DNA of 64,000 nt from Halobacillus andaensis (GCF_014636475.1 NZ_BMEL01000001.1:868001-932000), one strand, 5' to 3'; positions 42,206 through 50,977 are shown, counted from the stretch's first letter. Numbers and translations: made by a program. Notes: a model not told the origin generated them from the letters alone.

Positions 42206-44284
42206 CTAACCTGCTTTCTGTTCGTTATAGCTGCCTTCTTCTTGATTCATAGGTAATAGAGCTGGCTGGCTCGCAGATTCATCCAGCTGAAAATTCTTTA
42301 ATTCATTTTCCATTGAAGCAGCAACTTTTTCTAGATCCTCAGCTAAATGGTTAAGCTGTTCCATAGCGGCATTGCTCTCTTGAACAGAGGCGGAAACTTG
42401 TTCAGCAGCTGCCGCCGTGTCTTCCGTCACCGTACTAATGCCATCGATATTTTCCAAGAGCTGGTCCTTCTGACTGTCCATTTGCTTCATGGAAGAAATA
42501 ATTTCGTTAATCGCAGCTACATTCCCCGACACATTTTCAAATATATCCGTAAACGATTTCTCCGTTTCATTAACAGACACTTCTTGATGTGACACCACTT
42601 CTCCTGTTTCTTCAATTAATCGGACAATATCTTTTGTACGATCTTGCATGTGCTCAATCATTGAAGCTACGTCTGTTAATGCTTTTTCTGATTGTTCGGC
42701 TAATTTACGAACTTCTTCTGCCACCACTGCAAAGCCTTTCCCTGCTTCTCCAGCACGAGCTGCTTCAATAGCTGCATTCAGAGCCAACAAGTTTGTTTGG
42801 CCTGCAATTCCAGAAATGGTACTTACCACTTGGTTAATATTATCCGAACTATTTTGTAAATCTTCAATCGACTCTCGCATTTCATTCGTCATCGACGTCG
42901 TTTGATTAGAATGATTCCGGAGTTTTTCAACGATTTCTTTCGCTTCTTCTGACTGATTCAAAAGCTGATCTGATTTTACTTTAATAGATTCACTTTGCCC
43001 AACGACTCCCTTAATGGTATGAGCCAGCGTTTGAGCAGACTGAACACTGTAGTCCATTATTTCCGTTTGACTTTGAGCACCTGACGCAATTTCCTGAATG
43101 GCTCTCGATATTTCATGAGCAGCAGCTGCATTTTCTTCTGAGTTGGCGACCACATTCTCGGAAGAACTGCTTACCTGATTAGATGAATGCTTCACCTGAT
43201 GAATGAGAGAGCGTATGGATAGAATCATTTGATCAAAATCCCGTGACAGTTCCCCAATTTCATCGTTTCGATCAATGTTTGCCTGAATCGAGAAGTTGCC
43301 TTTACCAGCCTCACTCATAGATCGTTGCAGTTGTTTGATGGGTTTCGTTAAATAACGGGTTAATAATATAGCAATAATTAAAGAAAGGACGATCACTCCC
43401 ACGAGGACAAGTACAATCGGTAATATAATAGAATTGGCTTGTGATACGAAGTCAGACACTTGTACTGTTCCTACCATTTTCCACCCTGTTTTCTCATTGG
43501 TCGCATAAGCTACGGTTTGCTCGCCTCCATTATCATACTGATAGGATCCGGATTGATTACCCATAACCTCTGCATAAAATGGTTCTCCTTCAGCGCTCGT
43601 GCCGATCAACTCTTCGTTAGGGTGAGCGAGATATACCCCAGTATCACTTAAAAGCATAGCGCTCCCAGTTTCCCCAACTTTTACATCGTTTATCATTTCA
43701 AACAGCGTATTAACGGTAAAATCAATCGCAAACACCCCGGAAATGGTACTACCATCTTCAATAGCTCGTGCCGCACTCACAATCGTATCGCCCGTGGCCG
43801 CATCTTCATATGGTTCCGTCCAGATGACTTCACCTGCTTGTTCTTCTGCTAGTGTAAACCAAGGACGAGTGGCAGGGTCATAATCATCTCCTAAGTCAGC
43901 CTCCGGATAAATAAACATATTTTGTGATTCTTTTTCTCCCATATAAATGTTTAAAATATAGGGATTAGCTGCTTGAGTCTCTCCAAATCGATCCAAAATT
44001 TTTTCCCTGTTTTCATTTGGACTTTGTAATGTATCGTCTTCCGCATATCGATTCGCATTGTGACTTATACTGTCAAACAACGTATTAAACGAATCACTCA
44101 TAGACTCCATCTGTTGTTCCACATTGTTCGTCATGGCTGAAGTGGTGTTGGTTAAACTGAACCAATAACTTGTTCCGGCCACTACTACTCCTGTTAATAA
44201 AATTAATAATAGGAACGGATACAGAAACTGACGCTGTATTCTCTTTGTAAAAAAATCTTTGAAACCTGTTCGTTCTTTTCTCAC
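42206..44284 (-). CDS. Methyl-accepting chemotaxis protein, dCache type
   Basis: A 692-residue receptor. A first helix (about 20-45) leads to an extracellular dCache domain with the YDPATRPWF ligand-pocket motif; a second helix (about 285-310) is followed by HAMP (LTKPIKQLQ) and a long coiled-coil signalling domain with the tip [19 protein letters not shown]. Ligands of dCache receptors of this kind are often amino acids; none is assigned. No C-terminal pentapeptide for CheR is present. The GTG start lies eight bases after AAGGGGG. It is a single gene; no other che gene is nearby. Confidence 0.92.
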   Translation of the reverse strand: MRKERTGFKDFFTKRIQRQFLYPFLLLILLTGVVVAGTSYWFSLTNTTSAMTNNVEQQMESMSDSFNTLFDSISHNANRYAEDDTLQSPNENREKILDRFGETQAANPYILNIYMGEKESQNMFIYPEADLGDDYDPATRPWFTLAEEQAGEVIWTEPYEDAATGDTIVSAARAIEDGSTISGVFAIDFTVNTLFEMINDVKVGETGSAMLLSDTGVYLAHPNEELIGTSAEGEPFYAEVMGNQSGSYQYDNGGEQTVAYATNEKTGWKMVGTVQVSDFVSQANSIILPIVLVLVGVIVLSLIIAILLTRYLTKPIKQLQRSMSEAGKGNFSIQANIDRNDEIGELSRDFDQMILSIRSLIHQVKHSSNQVSSSSENVVANSEENAAAAHEISRAIQEIASGAQSQTEIMDYSVQSAQTLAHTIKGVVGQSESIKVKSDQLLNQSEEAKEIVEKLRNHSNQTTSMTNEMRESIEDLQNSSDNINQVVSTISGIAGQTNLLALNAAIEAARAGEAGKGFAVVAEEVRKLAEQSEKALTDVASMIEHMQDRTKDIVRLIEETGEVVSHQEVSVNETEKSFTDIFENVSGNVAAINEIISSMKQMDSQKDQLLENIDGISTVTEDTAAAAEQVSASVQESNAAMEQLNHLAEDLEKVAASMENELKNFQLDESASQPALLPMNQEEGSYNEQKAG

Positions 44285-44342
44285 CTTGCATCCCCCTTTA
44301 TGTAACTACTCCTCTCTTTATCGGCTCAATTAGCTTGTTTTT

Positions 44343-45542
44343 TTATAGAATACTAGTTTTTTCTAATAAAACCTTTTTTCTTAGCGTAAATAAGAAGATG
44401 ACACATAAAGCAGCAATAGCAATATTCAACATTCCCCCTATCATTCCCACCCAACGTGGAGAATAAAGGTCAACGAGGATGCCTGCTGCCAACATAGCTA
44501 ACCCTAATTGAGTATTAGTCAACGATTCTAGAAGTCCAAAGACCCTGCCTTGATGTTCAGGCTTGGTTCGACTCATTACGATCGTGTCTAAACAAGCCGC
44601 ACTCACTCCCCCAACCGCAGAAATGAGAACGAATAAACAGGCAGCCAGCCAAATCGACGGGGAGACACTAGCTGTAATTTGCATAGCACCCTCCATACCA
44701 ACAGCCATTACTGCGAGCGACAACATCCTCTTTTTAATTAGACTTGTTATATAAAAACTTAGGACGAGACCTGCTCCTAAAGCTCCATATAAAAGACCAA
44801 TTCCTAAATCACCTAATTGAAATGTCTCAGCACCATATAAACTAATCAACACGTTAAATATTCCGTCGGTCACTGGAGTTAAAAGTTGAATGATGATAAC
44901 GGTCCAAACGACGAACCCAACTTGATTCCAGCTTTTTTCTACTCCAGCTTCTTCCTTAATGTTTGATGAAGTTGAGGGCGTGTCAGGCAGCTTTTTAAGA
45001 AACCAGGCAGCTACTAGAAATGTCACGGCATTTAAAATAAACGAAACCTTTTCGCCTAAGAAAAAAGCAACGACACCCCCTGAAATGGACCCTAAAATTA
45101 GAACAACTCCTACTATTACCTGTTCTAAAGCATTTACTTTTGCTAATTGATTCTTTTTTACAATTGATCCGATGGTGCTTTTTCGCACAGGCTGATAGAA
45201 GGCCTCTCCACAGGCTAATACGGCAACACCCACATAAAGAATCCATAATTGTTCACTCGATTCGACGAATAAAAAAATTAAGGCAAATGGAAAGCGAATT
45301 AAATCTGTTACGATCATTAACATTCGTCTATTAAACCGATCAGCAAGTTTTCCGCCTAATAATGAAAATATTAAATAAGGAACCACTCGTATTCCCATAA
45401 CGAGGCCCACTAAAAGTCCTGACCCCGTTATTTCTAAAACAAGTGCCAGTACGGCAACTTGACTGAACCTGTCGCCAATTCCATTGACGATTCCGGCACG
45501 AAATAAATAAAGGTATGAAGGGAAATGATCAAACATCACCAT
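44343..45542 (-). CDS. MFS exporter, MFS_3/EntS-like
   Basis: A 399-residue transporter with about twelve helices. The A-like motif between helices 2 and 3 reads GGKLADRFNRR and the second half has SRTKPEHQGRVFG. It belongs to the branch that exports drugs or siderophores by proton antiport. The ArsR-type regulator lies just upstream, and the operator word TTAGAT-N4-ATCTAA occurs before both genes. AAGGAG stands ten bases before the ATG and overlaps that operator. The inducer and substrate are unknown. Confidence 0.87.
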   Translation of the reverse strand: MVMFDHFPSYLYLFRAGIVNGIGDRFSQVAVLALVLEITGSGLLVGLVMGIRVVPYLIFSLLGGKLADRFNRRMLMIVTDLIRFPFALIFLFVESSEQLWILYVGVAVLACGEAFYQPVRKSTIGSIVKKNQLAKVNALEQVIVGVVLILGSISGGVVAFFLGEKVSFILNAVTFLVAAWFLKKLPDTPSTSSNIKEEAGVEKSWNQVGFVVWTVIIIQLLTPVTDGIFNVLISLYGAETFQLGDLGIGLLYGALGAGLVLSFYITSLIKKRMLSLAVMAVGMEGAMQITASVSPSIWLAACLFVLISAVGGVSAACLDTIVMSRTKPEHQGRVFGLLESLTNTQLGLAMLAAGILVDLYSPRWVGMIGGMLNIAIAALCVIFLFTLRKKVLLEKTSIL

Positions 45543-45556
45543 TATCTATAAACTCC

Positions 45557-45578
45557 TTAGATACTCATCTAATTAGAT
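45557..45578 (-). promoter_or_regulatory. Operator before the MFS exporter gene
   Basis: TTAGATACTCATCTAA (45557-45572) is a six-plus-six inverted repeat and overlaps ATCTAATTAGAT (45567-45578). The same pair of words stands before the arsR-type gene. The left arm overlaps the ribosome binding site of the exporter. Confidence 0.65.
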
Positions 45579-45579
45579 T

Positions 45580-45611
45580 GCAAAAAATGAACCTGGCGAG
45601 GTACCAGGCTT
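45580..45611 (-). terminator. Weak terminator-like hairpin after the arsR-type gene
   Basis: CCTGG and CCAGG pair around a seven-base loop and are followed on the minus strand by TTCATTTTTT. The stem is short, so partial readthrough into the exporter gene is likely. Confidence 0.45.
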
Positions 45612-46198
45612 TACCTTTTAACCACAACAGGCCACATTTCTTCTGGGTTACGTTCGTATTGATTGTTTTCTCGATACATGAATTGCTGCATAATCCATTC
45701 TCGTCTAACTGTAGCATAATCGTTATAAAATTCTTTAATGTACTCATTTATTTCTTTTTCGCTGTAAACTTTCCCTTTCTCAAGTCCTTGGACATAATAG
45801 GAAAGAACCACGAGTTTTTTCTTTAACTGACTTGGCATTTGACGCAGGGTTCCCTCCCGGTTAATAAAATTACGCAAGATTTTCACTTGCTCTGTATCAG
45901 TGACGTCGAGCTCTTTCTGCTTCACTTCATCATCCCCTAGTCTTAGAATTGCTGTGGCCATAAACTCTAGTCTTTTCTCGTCTAAGTAATAGTAGATTGT
46001 GTTTTTATCTCGTCGCGAATATAGCATGCCAGTTTCTCTAAGTTTTTTTATATGATGAGTAATGGTGGGAGCTCGCAAACCGAGTTTGTGAGCAATTGCC
46101 TGCCCGTGGAGAGGGCCATTCTTCAATAACGATACAATCCGCAATCTCGTCGGATCTCCAACTGACTTATAGAAGTTAACCATCTTATCTAATTGCAT
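45611..46198 (-). CDS. ArsR/SmtB-family regulator with DUF2087 domain
   Basis: A 195-residue regulator. Residues 1-80 form an ArsR-type winged helix (DPTRLRIVSLLKNGPLHGQ, recognition helix RAPTITHHIKKLRETGML, wing RRDKNTIYYYLDE). Residues 100-180 form a DUF2087 domain (KILRNFINREGTLRQMPSQL, VYSEKEINEYIKEFYNDYAT), a unit often found after HTH domains. No cysteine metal site is evident. It lies directly upstream of the exporter gene and shares an operator with it, so it most likely represses both. AGGGGTG precedes the start. Confidence 0.85.
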   Translation of the reverse strand: MQLDKMVNFYKSVGDPTRLRIVSLLKNGPLHGQAIAHKLGLRAPTITHHIKKLRETGMLYSRRDKNTIYYYLDEKRLEFMATAILRLGDDEVKQKELDVTDTEQVKILRNFINREGTLRQMPSQLKKKLVVLSYYVQGLEKGKVYSEKEINEYIKEFYNDYATVRREWIMQQFMYRENNQYERNPEEMWPVVVKR

Positions 46199-46214
46199 AT
46201 TTTCACCCCTATAT

Positions 46215-46242
46215 ATTAGATATATATCTAATTAGATGATAA
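46215..46242 (-). promoter_or_regulatory. Operator before the arsR-type gene
   Basis: ATTAGATATATATCTAAT (46215-46232) is a perfect 18-base palindrome, and ATCTAATTAGAT overlaps its right arm. It lies 17 bases before the start codon and matches the operator at 45557-45578. Confidence 0.7.
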
Positions 46243-46270
46243 TTGAATTAATTTTCTATGTCAAAGAAAA

Positions 46271-46290
46271 AAACTGCTATTAGGGCAGTT
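46271..46290 (-). repeat. Hairpin flanking the inverted R element (left copy)
   Basis: AACTGCTATTAGGGCAGTT forms a stem (AACTGC/GCAGTT) next to the boundary motif of the R element. A nearly identical hairpin lies on the other side of the element at 46625-46645, as if the DUF1028 gene terminator had been duplicated. Confidence 0.55.
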
Positions 46291-46510
46291 CCAGGCTGTT
46301 GAAAAAGCGCCGCTTTCCGCAAGGCAAGACGGAAAGTCTCCTCGGTCAGCGACAGTGACTGCCCTGTTGCAAACGCTGTTTTCATAACGGCACAGCTTGA
46401 GTAAATTGTTTTTTCAGTGATCTATTTCGAAAAAGGGTTGTAGGAAACGGCGACACTCCTGGGGGAGATACGAATAAGGTGTGCCTCCGTAAGGCTGATA
46501 AAGCCTGAGG
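46291..46510 (-). repeat. Inverted composite of half R2 and R3
   Basis: Read on the minus strand: R3 (about 46510-46430), a spacer that matches the one after 27525 (AAGCTGTGCC, CAGGGCAGTCACT), a half R2 (46365-46304, TTTCCGTCTTGCC, GCGGCGCTTTTT) and the boundary motif CAACAGCCTGG (46301-46291). The left half of the R2 palindrome is missing. Confidence 0.65.
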
Positions 46511-46600
46511 AGGCACACCATCCGCCCCGGAAAGGGAATCGTTTCCTCCAACCCTTTACTCTTCCTCATGCAAGAAATGTGGTCGAGGTAAAAGAGAGAA
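46510..46600. repeat. Further palindromic GC-rich segment
   Basis: GGAGGCACACC here echoes GGTGTGCCTCC at 46470-46490, making an inverted repeat around GATAAAGCCTGAGG. It continues CCGCCCCGGAAAGGGAATC and then returns to low GC. No gene is seen in this stretch. Confidence 0.45.
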
Positions 46601-46624
46601 CTAAGGTTTCTCTACAAACGGAAA

Positions 46625-46645
46625 ACTGCCATTAAGGCAGTTTTT
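46625..46645 (-). terminator. DUF1028 gene terminator
   Basis: AAAACTGCC and GGCAGTTTT pair across a five-base loop, four bases downstream of the DUF1028 stop on the minus strand. Confidence 0.8.
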
Positions 46646-46649
46646 CTAC

Positions 46650-47513
46650 TCATCCATTCATTTGTTTCAGATAGTCCACGACTTTCGTGTCAATATAGCC
46701 TCGTTCTTGCTCCCGCTCTTCGAAATTCTCTGTATGAAGGAACGTCGTCAGACCTTCATAAAATAGCTGATCGTCAGCTGTAACCGAATTCAAATACCCT
46801 GCTTTGTTTAACTGAACGGCTACTTCCTCTTTTAATGATCCTGTTAATGCTACGATTTCTTCTGGCTTGGACTTTGCAAAATACAATTGATGCAATTCAT
46901 AAATGCGCTCGAGTTCTTCGATTGGCTCGGGGTGATCATCAACCCGAAGATCAACTAATACATCGCTTGACGCACCGTAACCTGCTTTTTCTTTTTCAAC
47001 ATAAATGGCAGCTGATTGTTTACCTCTGCTGTCTCCTCCAGCTTGCTGGGCAGCTTTTAATCCGGCCAGCAGACGGTCAGCCAGGCTGCCTTCACTTTTT
47101 TCAAATGTTTTGCCCATTTCCGTCACCGTTTCTTTATTAACTAAAATGTTTCCTTGGGCTGCGTAATGCTTGCCTGTTACTCCCCCTGCCCACTCATAAC
47201 AAGATTCACCTGTAAAAGTAGCTGCATTTCCTTTAGCATCGACCACTCCTACTTGACGGTCGTCTGCTCCTTCGTCGTGTTTAATCAGCTCATCAATCGT
47301 TTCTTGAGCAGAAAGACCTTCACGTAAGTATTTCAAACCATCAGGACCATAAGAAGGATTCGCAAATGCCTGAGTAGCGACTGCTCCCACCCCTGCTTTT
47401 GCCCAAGGGACTACAGAACCCACTCCTAAGAACTTTGATTGTACAGCAACGCCTACTTCACCTGTTTCTGGATCAATGCCAACAATAGAAAAAGTTGCGA
47501 TAATTTTACTCAA
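46650..47513 (-). CDS. DUF1028 domain-containing protein
   Basis: A 287-residue protein of the Ntn-hydrolase-like DUF1028 family. The core is visible as TFSIVGIDPETGEVGVAVQS, GVGAVATQAFANPSYGPDGL, the VGVVDAKGNAATFTG segment and QGNILVN. A C-terminal part of about 60 residues follows. The start is TTG at 47513 because AAAGGAGTGG lies ten bases before it; the frame stays open much further upstream but without a site. Family members are thought to be hydrolases or to act in amide metabolism; none is firmly characterised. Confidence 0.85.
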   Translation of the reverse strand: MSKIIATFSIVGIDPETGEVGVAVQSKFLGVGSVVPWAKAGVGAVATQAFANPSYGPDGLKYLREGLSAQETIDELIKHDEGADDRQVGVVDAKGNAATFTGESCYEWAGGVTGKHYAAQGNILVNKETVTEMGKTFEKSEGSLADRLLAGLKAAQQAGGDSRGKQSAAIYVEKEKAGYGASSDVLVDLRVDDHPEPIEELERIYELHQLYFAKSKPEEIVALTGSLKEEVAVQLNKAGYLNSVTADDQLFYEGLTTFLHTENFEEREQERGYIDTKVVDYLKQMNG

Positions 47514-47575
47514 ACCTATCCACTCCTTTCCCCTTACATTCGACAGAAAAAGATAAAAACCTTTTACAAAAAAGA

Positions 47576-47612
47576 GGTTCCTAAAAGGAACCGCCCAGGC
47601 TGTCGAGAAAGC
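47576..47612 (-). repeat. R element boundary motif with adjoining hairpin
   Basis: On the minus strand GCTTTCTCGACAGCCTGG (47612-47595) is directly followed by the hairpin GGTTCC/GGAACC (47592-47576). The same motif-plus-hairpin layout occurs at 25541-25586, 27801-27837 and 46306-46271. Confidence 0.6.
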
Positions 47613-47654
47613 TTGGAAGATCACGGTATATCATGGTTCCTCCATTAGAATCTT

Positions 47655-47785
47655 CGGAAAAGGAACAGGAAAAAGCGCCGCTTTCCGCGGGGCAGGACGG
47701 AAAGTCTCCTCGATTTGCGATCTCCGGGGCCTCTCCTGTCTGCTCGTCCCGCAGGAGTCGTCACTTTTACCGTTCCTTTTATTAT
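47655..47785 (-). repeat. R2 palindromic element, inverted copy
   Basis: It begins GGAAAAGGAACAGG and ends CGTTCCTTTTATT; inside are AAAAGCGCCGCTTTCCGCGG and CCCGCAGGAGTCG. It is the reverse of the copies at 25370 and 27622. Confidence 0.78.
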
Positions 47786-47825
47786 AATGTGTGTTTTGGA
47801 ACCATCGTATAATGAAGGAACTTCA

Positions 47826-47945
47826 AAGGAGCAAGGGCCCTTCCACTCCTGCGGAAGAACGAGTGAGCCGAGATCGCCGAGCGTGGGTTTTGCGAGGAAG
47901 CTCGGGCGCTCGTCCGCGGAAAGGGAAGGATCCTTAGCTCCTGGT
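47826..47945. repeat. Second type of palindromic element
   Basis: It has GGGCCCTTCCACTCCTGCGG near the left and CGTCCGCGGAAAGGGAAGG near the right as imperfect arms, with GCCGAGA...CGGGCGCTCG between. It is related to R2 in style but not in sequence. ACTAATGCAGGAACCAGA downstream (48043) also follows R2 copy 1 (25499). Confidence 0.55.
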
Positions 47946-48141
47946 GGCAAGAAAAATGCTTGTAGAAAATATGTTTCTCTTTTACCTCGACCGTATAAAC
48001 ATTTCTTGCATAAGGAAGAGGAGAGGATTCTGTTCCTTACCTCCAGACTAATGCAGGAACCAGAGGATGAGGCCATGCCCCCGGAAAGCGAGTATTTTGA
48101 GGCCACTGAAAAAGTCCTGTCTAATCTTAAAAACCCTCACA

Positions 48142-48421
48142 AATTGCTTTTCGGTGGATGCTTGCCGCGAGCACGGCCTCAGCTAACTTGGTCAAGAAGT
48201 TCACTTGACCAAGTGGATCTTCGGCTCGCGCTGTTCCCGCGACGCACCGGACGTGCTAGTGTCGATGTTGGCCACAGGACGTGGCCGGTTTTAATCGATC
48301 AGGCGTCACCCCCGAACGCTCATCGTGGCATCAACAGAGATCAATCTAAAACCCCTTCATATGTTCAAATATCTGTTCCTAAAAACCATCTACACGTTGT
48401 CTCGCTAAAGAACGATATAAG
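48142..48421 (+). repeat. R1 element, copy 2
   Basis: Near-identical to copy 1 at 24884-25168, with the same 11-bp hairpin and the GGCCAC/GTGGCC hairpin. The few differences I see include GCCGCGGGC to GCCGCGAGC and ATCGACC to ATCGATC. Similarity fades in the last 80 bases. A long open frame across this area is an artefact of high GC. Confidence 0.8.
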
Positions 48422-48472
48422 ATGGAAACGAATCGTTAAACTTATGAAGGATAGAAGGAGCTTAAAAGTTAA

Positions 48473-48521
48473 AAGAAAAGCGGCCTGTGTGGAAATTAAA
48501 TTCCATGCAGACCGCTTTTTA
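48473..48521 (+). terminator. Orphan terminator hairpin
   Basis: AAAAGCGG and CCGCTTTT, with inner TGGAA/TTCCA, make a long stem followed by five T's. No gene lies upstream on the plus strand, only R1, so it may end a transcript that crosses R1. Confidence 0.65.
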
Positions 48522-48599
48522 AATTCTAACTTTCATAGACCTTTAGTTTTTCAGTGGCCGCAGTATTTTACGGAGCGGCGTACATTCGATGTAATATAA

Positions 48600-48664
48600 A
48601 TAATCCGAACTGATTTCAATAAAATCATTCGGATTATTTTATGCTTTAGTTAGTTTTGTCCCGT
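48600..48664 (-). repeat. RT hairpin repeat, copy 2 (inverted)
   Basis: On the minus strand it reads GGGACAAAACTAACTAAAGC, then the stem AAATAATCCGAA with TTCGGATTATTT. It starts ten bases after the stop of the phospholipase D gene. Compared with copy 1, a C-G pair has become A-T on both arms. Confidence 0.78.
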
Positions 48665-48673
48665 CCTGTTTGA

Positions 48674-50122
48674 TTAATACGTAGTAAACCATGTCCATTT
48701 TTGTAAATGATAGGTCAAGTATCGGACGGTGCTTAAATTATCCTGATATTCCTCATAATCGGCCGTATAATTTCCGTCTTCATTTTCCCAGATCCTCGTG
48801 AAATAATCATTCACTTCAGTAAATACTTCTTCATTCGGATCACCTTTAATTCTTACATCCGCTTCTAGATTTAAGTTAGCTAAGTTTCGTCTCGTGTAGT
48901 TACCTGATCCGCTGATAATTACATTTTCGTCCTCACGATCAACATACAACGTTTTTAAATGAAATTGTTCCATATTCACGTCATACCATTTAAGATTTAA
49001 GTTGTCATTACCTAAGTTATTCATCTCAGCCGCGATTGGCAAGTTAGGGAGTCCGGACTTTTCATGTCCAAACGATTGTTTATTAGGGTCCATCACAATA
49101 TTTACAGTCGCTCCTCGATCTGCTGCCTTGTCTAAACCATCAATAATGTGACGATCGGCTAAGTAATACATCCCCAGCCACACATAATCTCCCTCTTCTG
49201 CTTTTTCAAGCTCTTCAATGGCGGCATCCTTTATTTTCTGCTCAGTAATGTATTGAACTTCAAGAGGGCCTTCTTCTTCACCAAAATCCTTGTTCTCATA
49301 ATCCGGATAATCAGCTTCCCCGGAGAAATGAACGACCGCTTCTTCAGCTTCTAACATATCCTTAATGATGGGGCCGGTCATCTTAAAAGCTACATTTTCA
49401 TGAAATCCGCTCTCATCGTGAGGATTCGCTGAAGATACCATCGCTGCATTCTCAGTAATAAGCACCTTGCGATGATTCGCTTTTACATTTAATAACTTTA
49501 AATAAGAGCGCAGGGTTACGTCAGGGGCATCACTCGCAAATGGATTGGAAATCCATCCATCTCCGCTTGTGCCCATCCAGCTAAAAAATATCCTCCATAT
49601 ACTCGAATAGACAGGGTTAGAATCTCTTAAACGATTTAAATCAGTAAGAACGACATCAATATCATGATCTCGCAATCGATCAATCTCTTCTGATTCATAT
49701 GATCCATAAACGGTGTTGATTTCATCTGTAATAAATACCACTTGTAAATCTTCATGCTCTTCTTTTTGTTCAATCAAACGATCCGTCAGTTCCTCAGCTA
49801 TGTTTGGAAATTCCTCACCATCATCACTATACCCATTGAATAAAAACATATCGATGACTATAAATTCTTCCGCTTCTGCGATCGTCTCATACATTTCCTC
49901 AAATATTTCGAGCTCATGAACGACATCTCCATTTTCGTCTTCATAAGTTAGATCTTTATAAAATTCGATATCCTCTACGTTGCGAAATTGACCTTCGTAA
50001 GCCATTCCTTCAGGAAGGCTCTTCCACGACGTGTGATAAGCTATCACAAACGCAAGAATAATAATAAATCCAACAAGCACCCAAAACCACTTTTTCTTAT
50101 GTAGATTCTTTAGTTTTTTCAT
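48674..50122 (-). CDS. Phospholipase D family protein, membrane-anchored
   Basis: A 482-residue protein with one N-terminal helix (about 13-31) and an outward-facing body with two PLD half-domains. The HKD-type motifs are NHRKVLITENAAMVSSANPHD, quoted as HRKVLITENAAMVSSAN, and FHLKTLYVDREDENVIISGS, where His and Lys are kept and the usual Asp follows at normal distance. The protein is rich in Asp and Glu. It resembles cardiolipin synthase-like enzymes but lacks their two membrane helices; the substrate is not known. It ends at an RT repeat. Confidence 0.8.
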   Translation of the reverse strand: MKKLKNLHKKKWFWVLVGFIIILAFVIAYHTSWKSLPEGMAYEGQFRNVEDIEFYKDLTYEDENGDVVHELEIFEEMYETIAEAEEFIVIDMFLFNGYSDDGEEFPNIAEELTDRLIEQKEEHEDLQVVFITDEINTVYGSYESEEIDRLRDHDIDVVLTDLNRLRDSNPVYSSIWRIFFSWMGTSGDGWISNPFASDAPDVTLRSYLKLLNVKANHRKVLITENAAMVSSANPHDESGFHENVAFKMTGPIIKDMLEAEEAVVHFSGEADYPDYENKDFGEEEGPLEVQYITEQKIKDAAIEELEKAEEGDYVWLGMYYLADRHIIDGLDKAADRGATVNIVMDPNKQSFGHEKSGLPNLPIAAEMNNLGNDNLNLKWYDVNMEQFHLKTLYVDREDENVIISGSGNYTRRNLANLNLEADVRIKGDPNEEVFTEVNDYFTRIWENEDGNYTADYEEYQDNLSTVRYLTYHLQKWTWFTTY

Positions 50123-50182
50123 CTCGTGCCCCCTCTTAGCTATCTTATATGATTCACTTCATAGAAAGCAACGAAACCTATA

Positions 50183-50225
50183 AAAAAAGCAGTCCGCGCC
50201 ACGGGAAGCGCGAACTGCTTTTTAT
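50183..50225 (-). terminator. thiT terminator
   Basis: AAAGCAGTTCGCGC pairs with GCGCGGACTGCTTT with one G-T pair, followed by T's on the minus strand. Confidence 0.85.
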
Positions 50226-50801
50226 TCACGATGCTCTCTGAATGAGCAGAGAGGGACGTTGAACGAACAATAACCCTAATACAATGGAACACAAAATGAA
50301 GGTTGGCAGCATATAGCCGCCATTGTACGTTAAAGAATACAGCCAAACTGGTGTGCCTTCAGGTGCCATTGTCCCGTAGAAAGCAATTCCAGCGATAAAA
50401 TGACCAATAAAGCGGAACAAGCTGCCTACAAATGCACCAATTACAATCCAGGTGACTAACCGCTTGTAGTGACGAGCGGCAGCTGCCTCCCAAACCGGCT
50501 TTGCGAACACACCTGCCAGTCCAATAACACCAAAAGCTACGATATAGTCAAGTATGGTCTGAACAGGTGTAACAATATAGGCGCCTACTAATATTTGATA
50601 AAAACCTAGCAACAGGCCTGTTACTACTCCGCCACTTACTCCCCAGCGAAAAGCCATAATGAAAACAGGCACCATCGCAAAAGAAATAGATCCACCTTGA
50701 GCCCATAACTTAAATGATAAAAACGGTAATACATCCAATAATATCGCTAATGCAGAAAAAATGGCTGCTTCTACTAAAAATAACACTCGTTTGTTTCTCA
50801 T
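50226..50801 (-). CDS. thiT: Thiamine transporter ThiT (ECF S component)
   Basis: A 191-residue membrane protein with six helices, the substrate-binding unit of an energy-coupling factor transporter for thiamine. Landmarks are LVEAAIFSALAILLD in helix 1 (coupling-module contact), the GGSISFAMVPVFIMAFRWG loop with thiamine contacts, FRFIGHFIAG and the C-terminal YNGGYMLPTFILC with conserved Tyr and Asn. A TPP riboswitch with terminator lies directly upstream, which confirms the vitamin. The shared EcfAA'T module must be encoded elsewhere. Confidence 0.95.
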   Translation of the reverse strand: MRNKRVLFLVEAAIFSALAILLDVLPFLSFKLWAQGGSISFAMVPVFIMAFRWGVSGGVVTGLLLGFYQILVGAYIVTPVQTILDYIVAFGVIGLAGVFAKPVWEAAAARHYKRLVTWIVIGAFVGSLFRFIGHFIAGIAFYGTMAPEGTPVWLYSLTYNGGYMLPTFILCSIVLGLLFVQRPSLLIQRAS

Positions 50802-50830
50802 TTTTGTCTCTCCCCTTATTTAAAAGACAC

Positions 50831-50883
50831 AAAAAAAGCAATGCCAAAGGGAAGCTTCCTGATGGAGGAATCCCGTGCATCGC
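50831..50883 (-). terminator. Expression-platform terminator of the TPP riboswitch
   Basis: GCGATGC pairs with GCATTGC and GGGA with TCCC inside; seven T's follow on the minus strand. It lies between the aptamer and thiT, so thiamine pyrophosphate should end transcription here. Confidence 0.85.
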
Positions 50884-50893
50884 CATCAAAAAA

Positions 50894-50977
50894 GCCACCA
50901 TCCCTACGCCAGTACTAACTGACAGGTTCGAAGGGTCAGAACAAATTGTTCACTCTCAGCACTAAGGCTCCCCTTGA
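50894..50977 (-). ncRNA. TPP riboswitch (THI element)
   Basis: On the minus strand the aptamer has GGGGAGCC, the conserved GCTGAGAGTG, a variable stem, GACCCTTCGAACCTGTCAGTT and GGCGTAGGGATGGTGGC, the last two quoted as parts of the TPP consensus. The outer GGGGAGCC closes with GGTGGC-side bases. It is followed by a terminator hairpin and thiT, the typical off-switch arrangement. Confidence 0.95.

Noticed and set aside
45565-45747. Short minus-strand frame overlapping the end of the arsR-type gene
   Set aside because: It lies in another frame of that gene and has no initiation signal.
47715-48599. A 294-codon open frame across the repeat zone
   Set aside because: It crosses R2, another palindromic unit and R1, has no ribosome site, and its partner copies lack the frame. 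High GC of the repeats explains the lack of stops.
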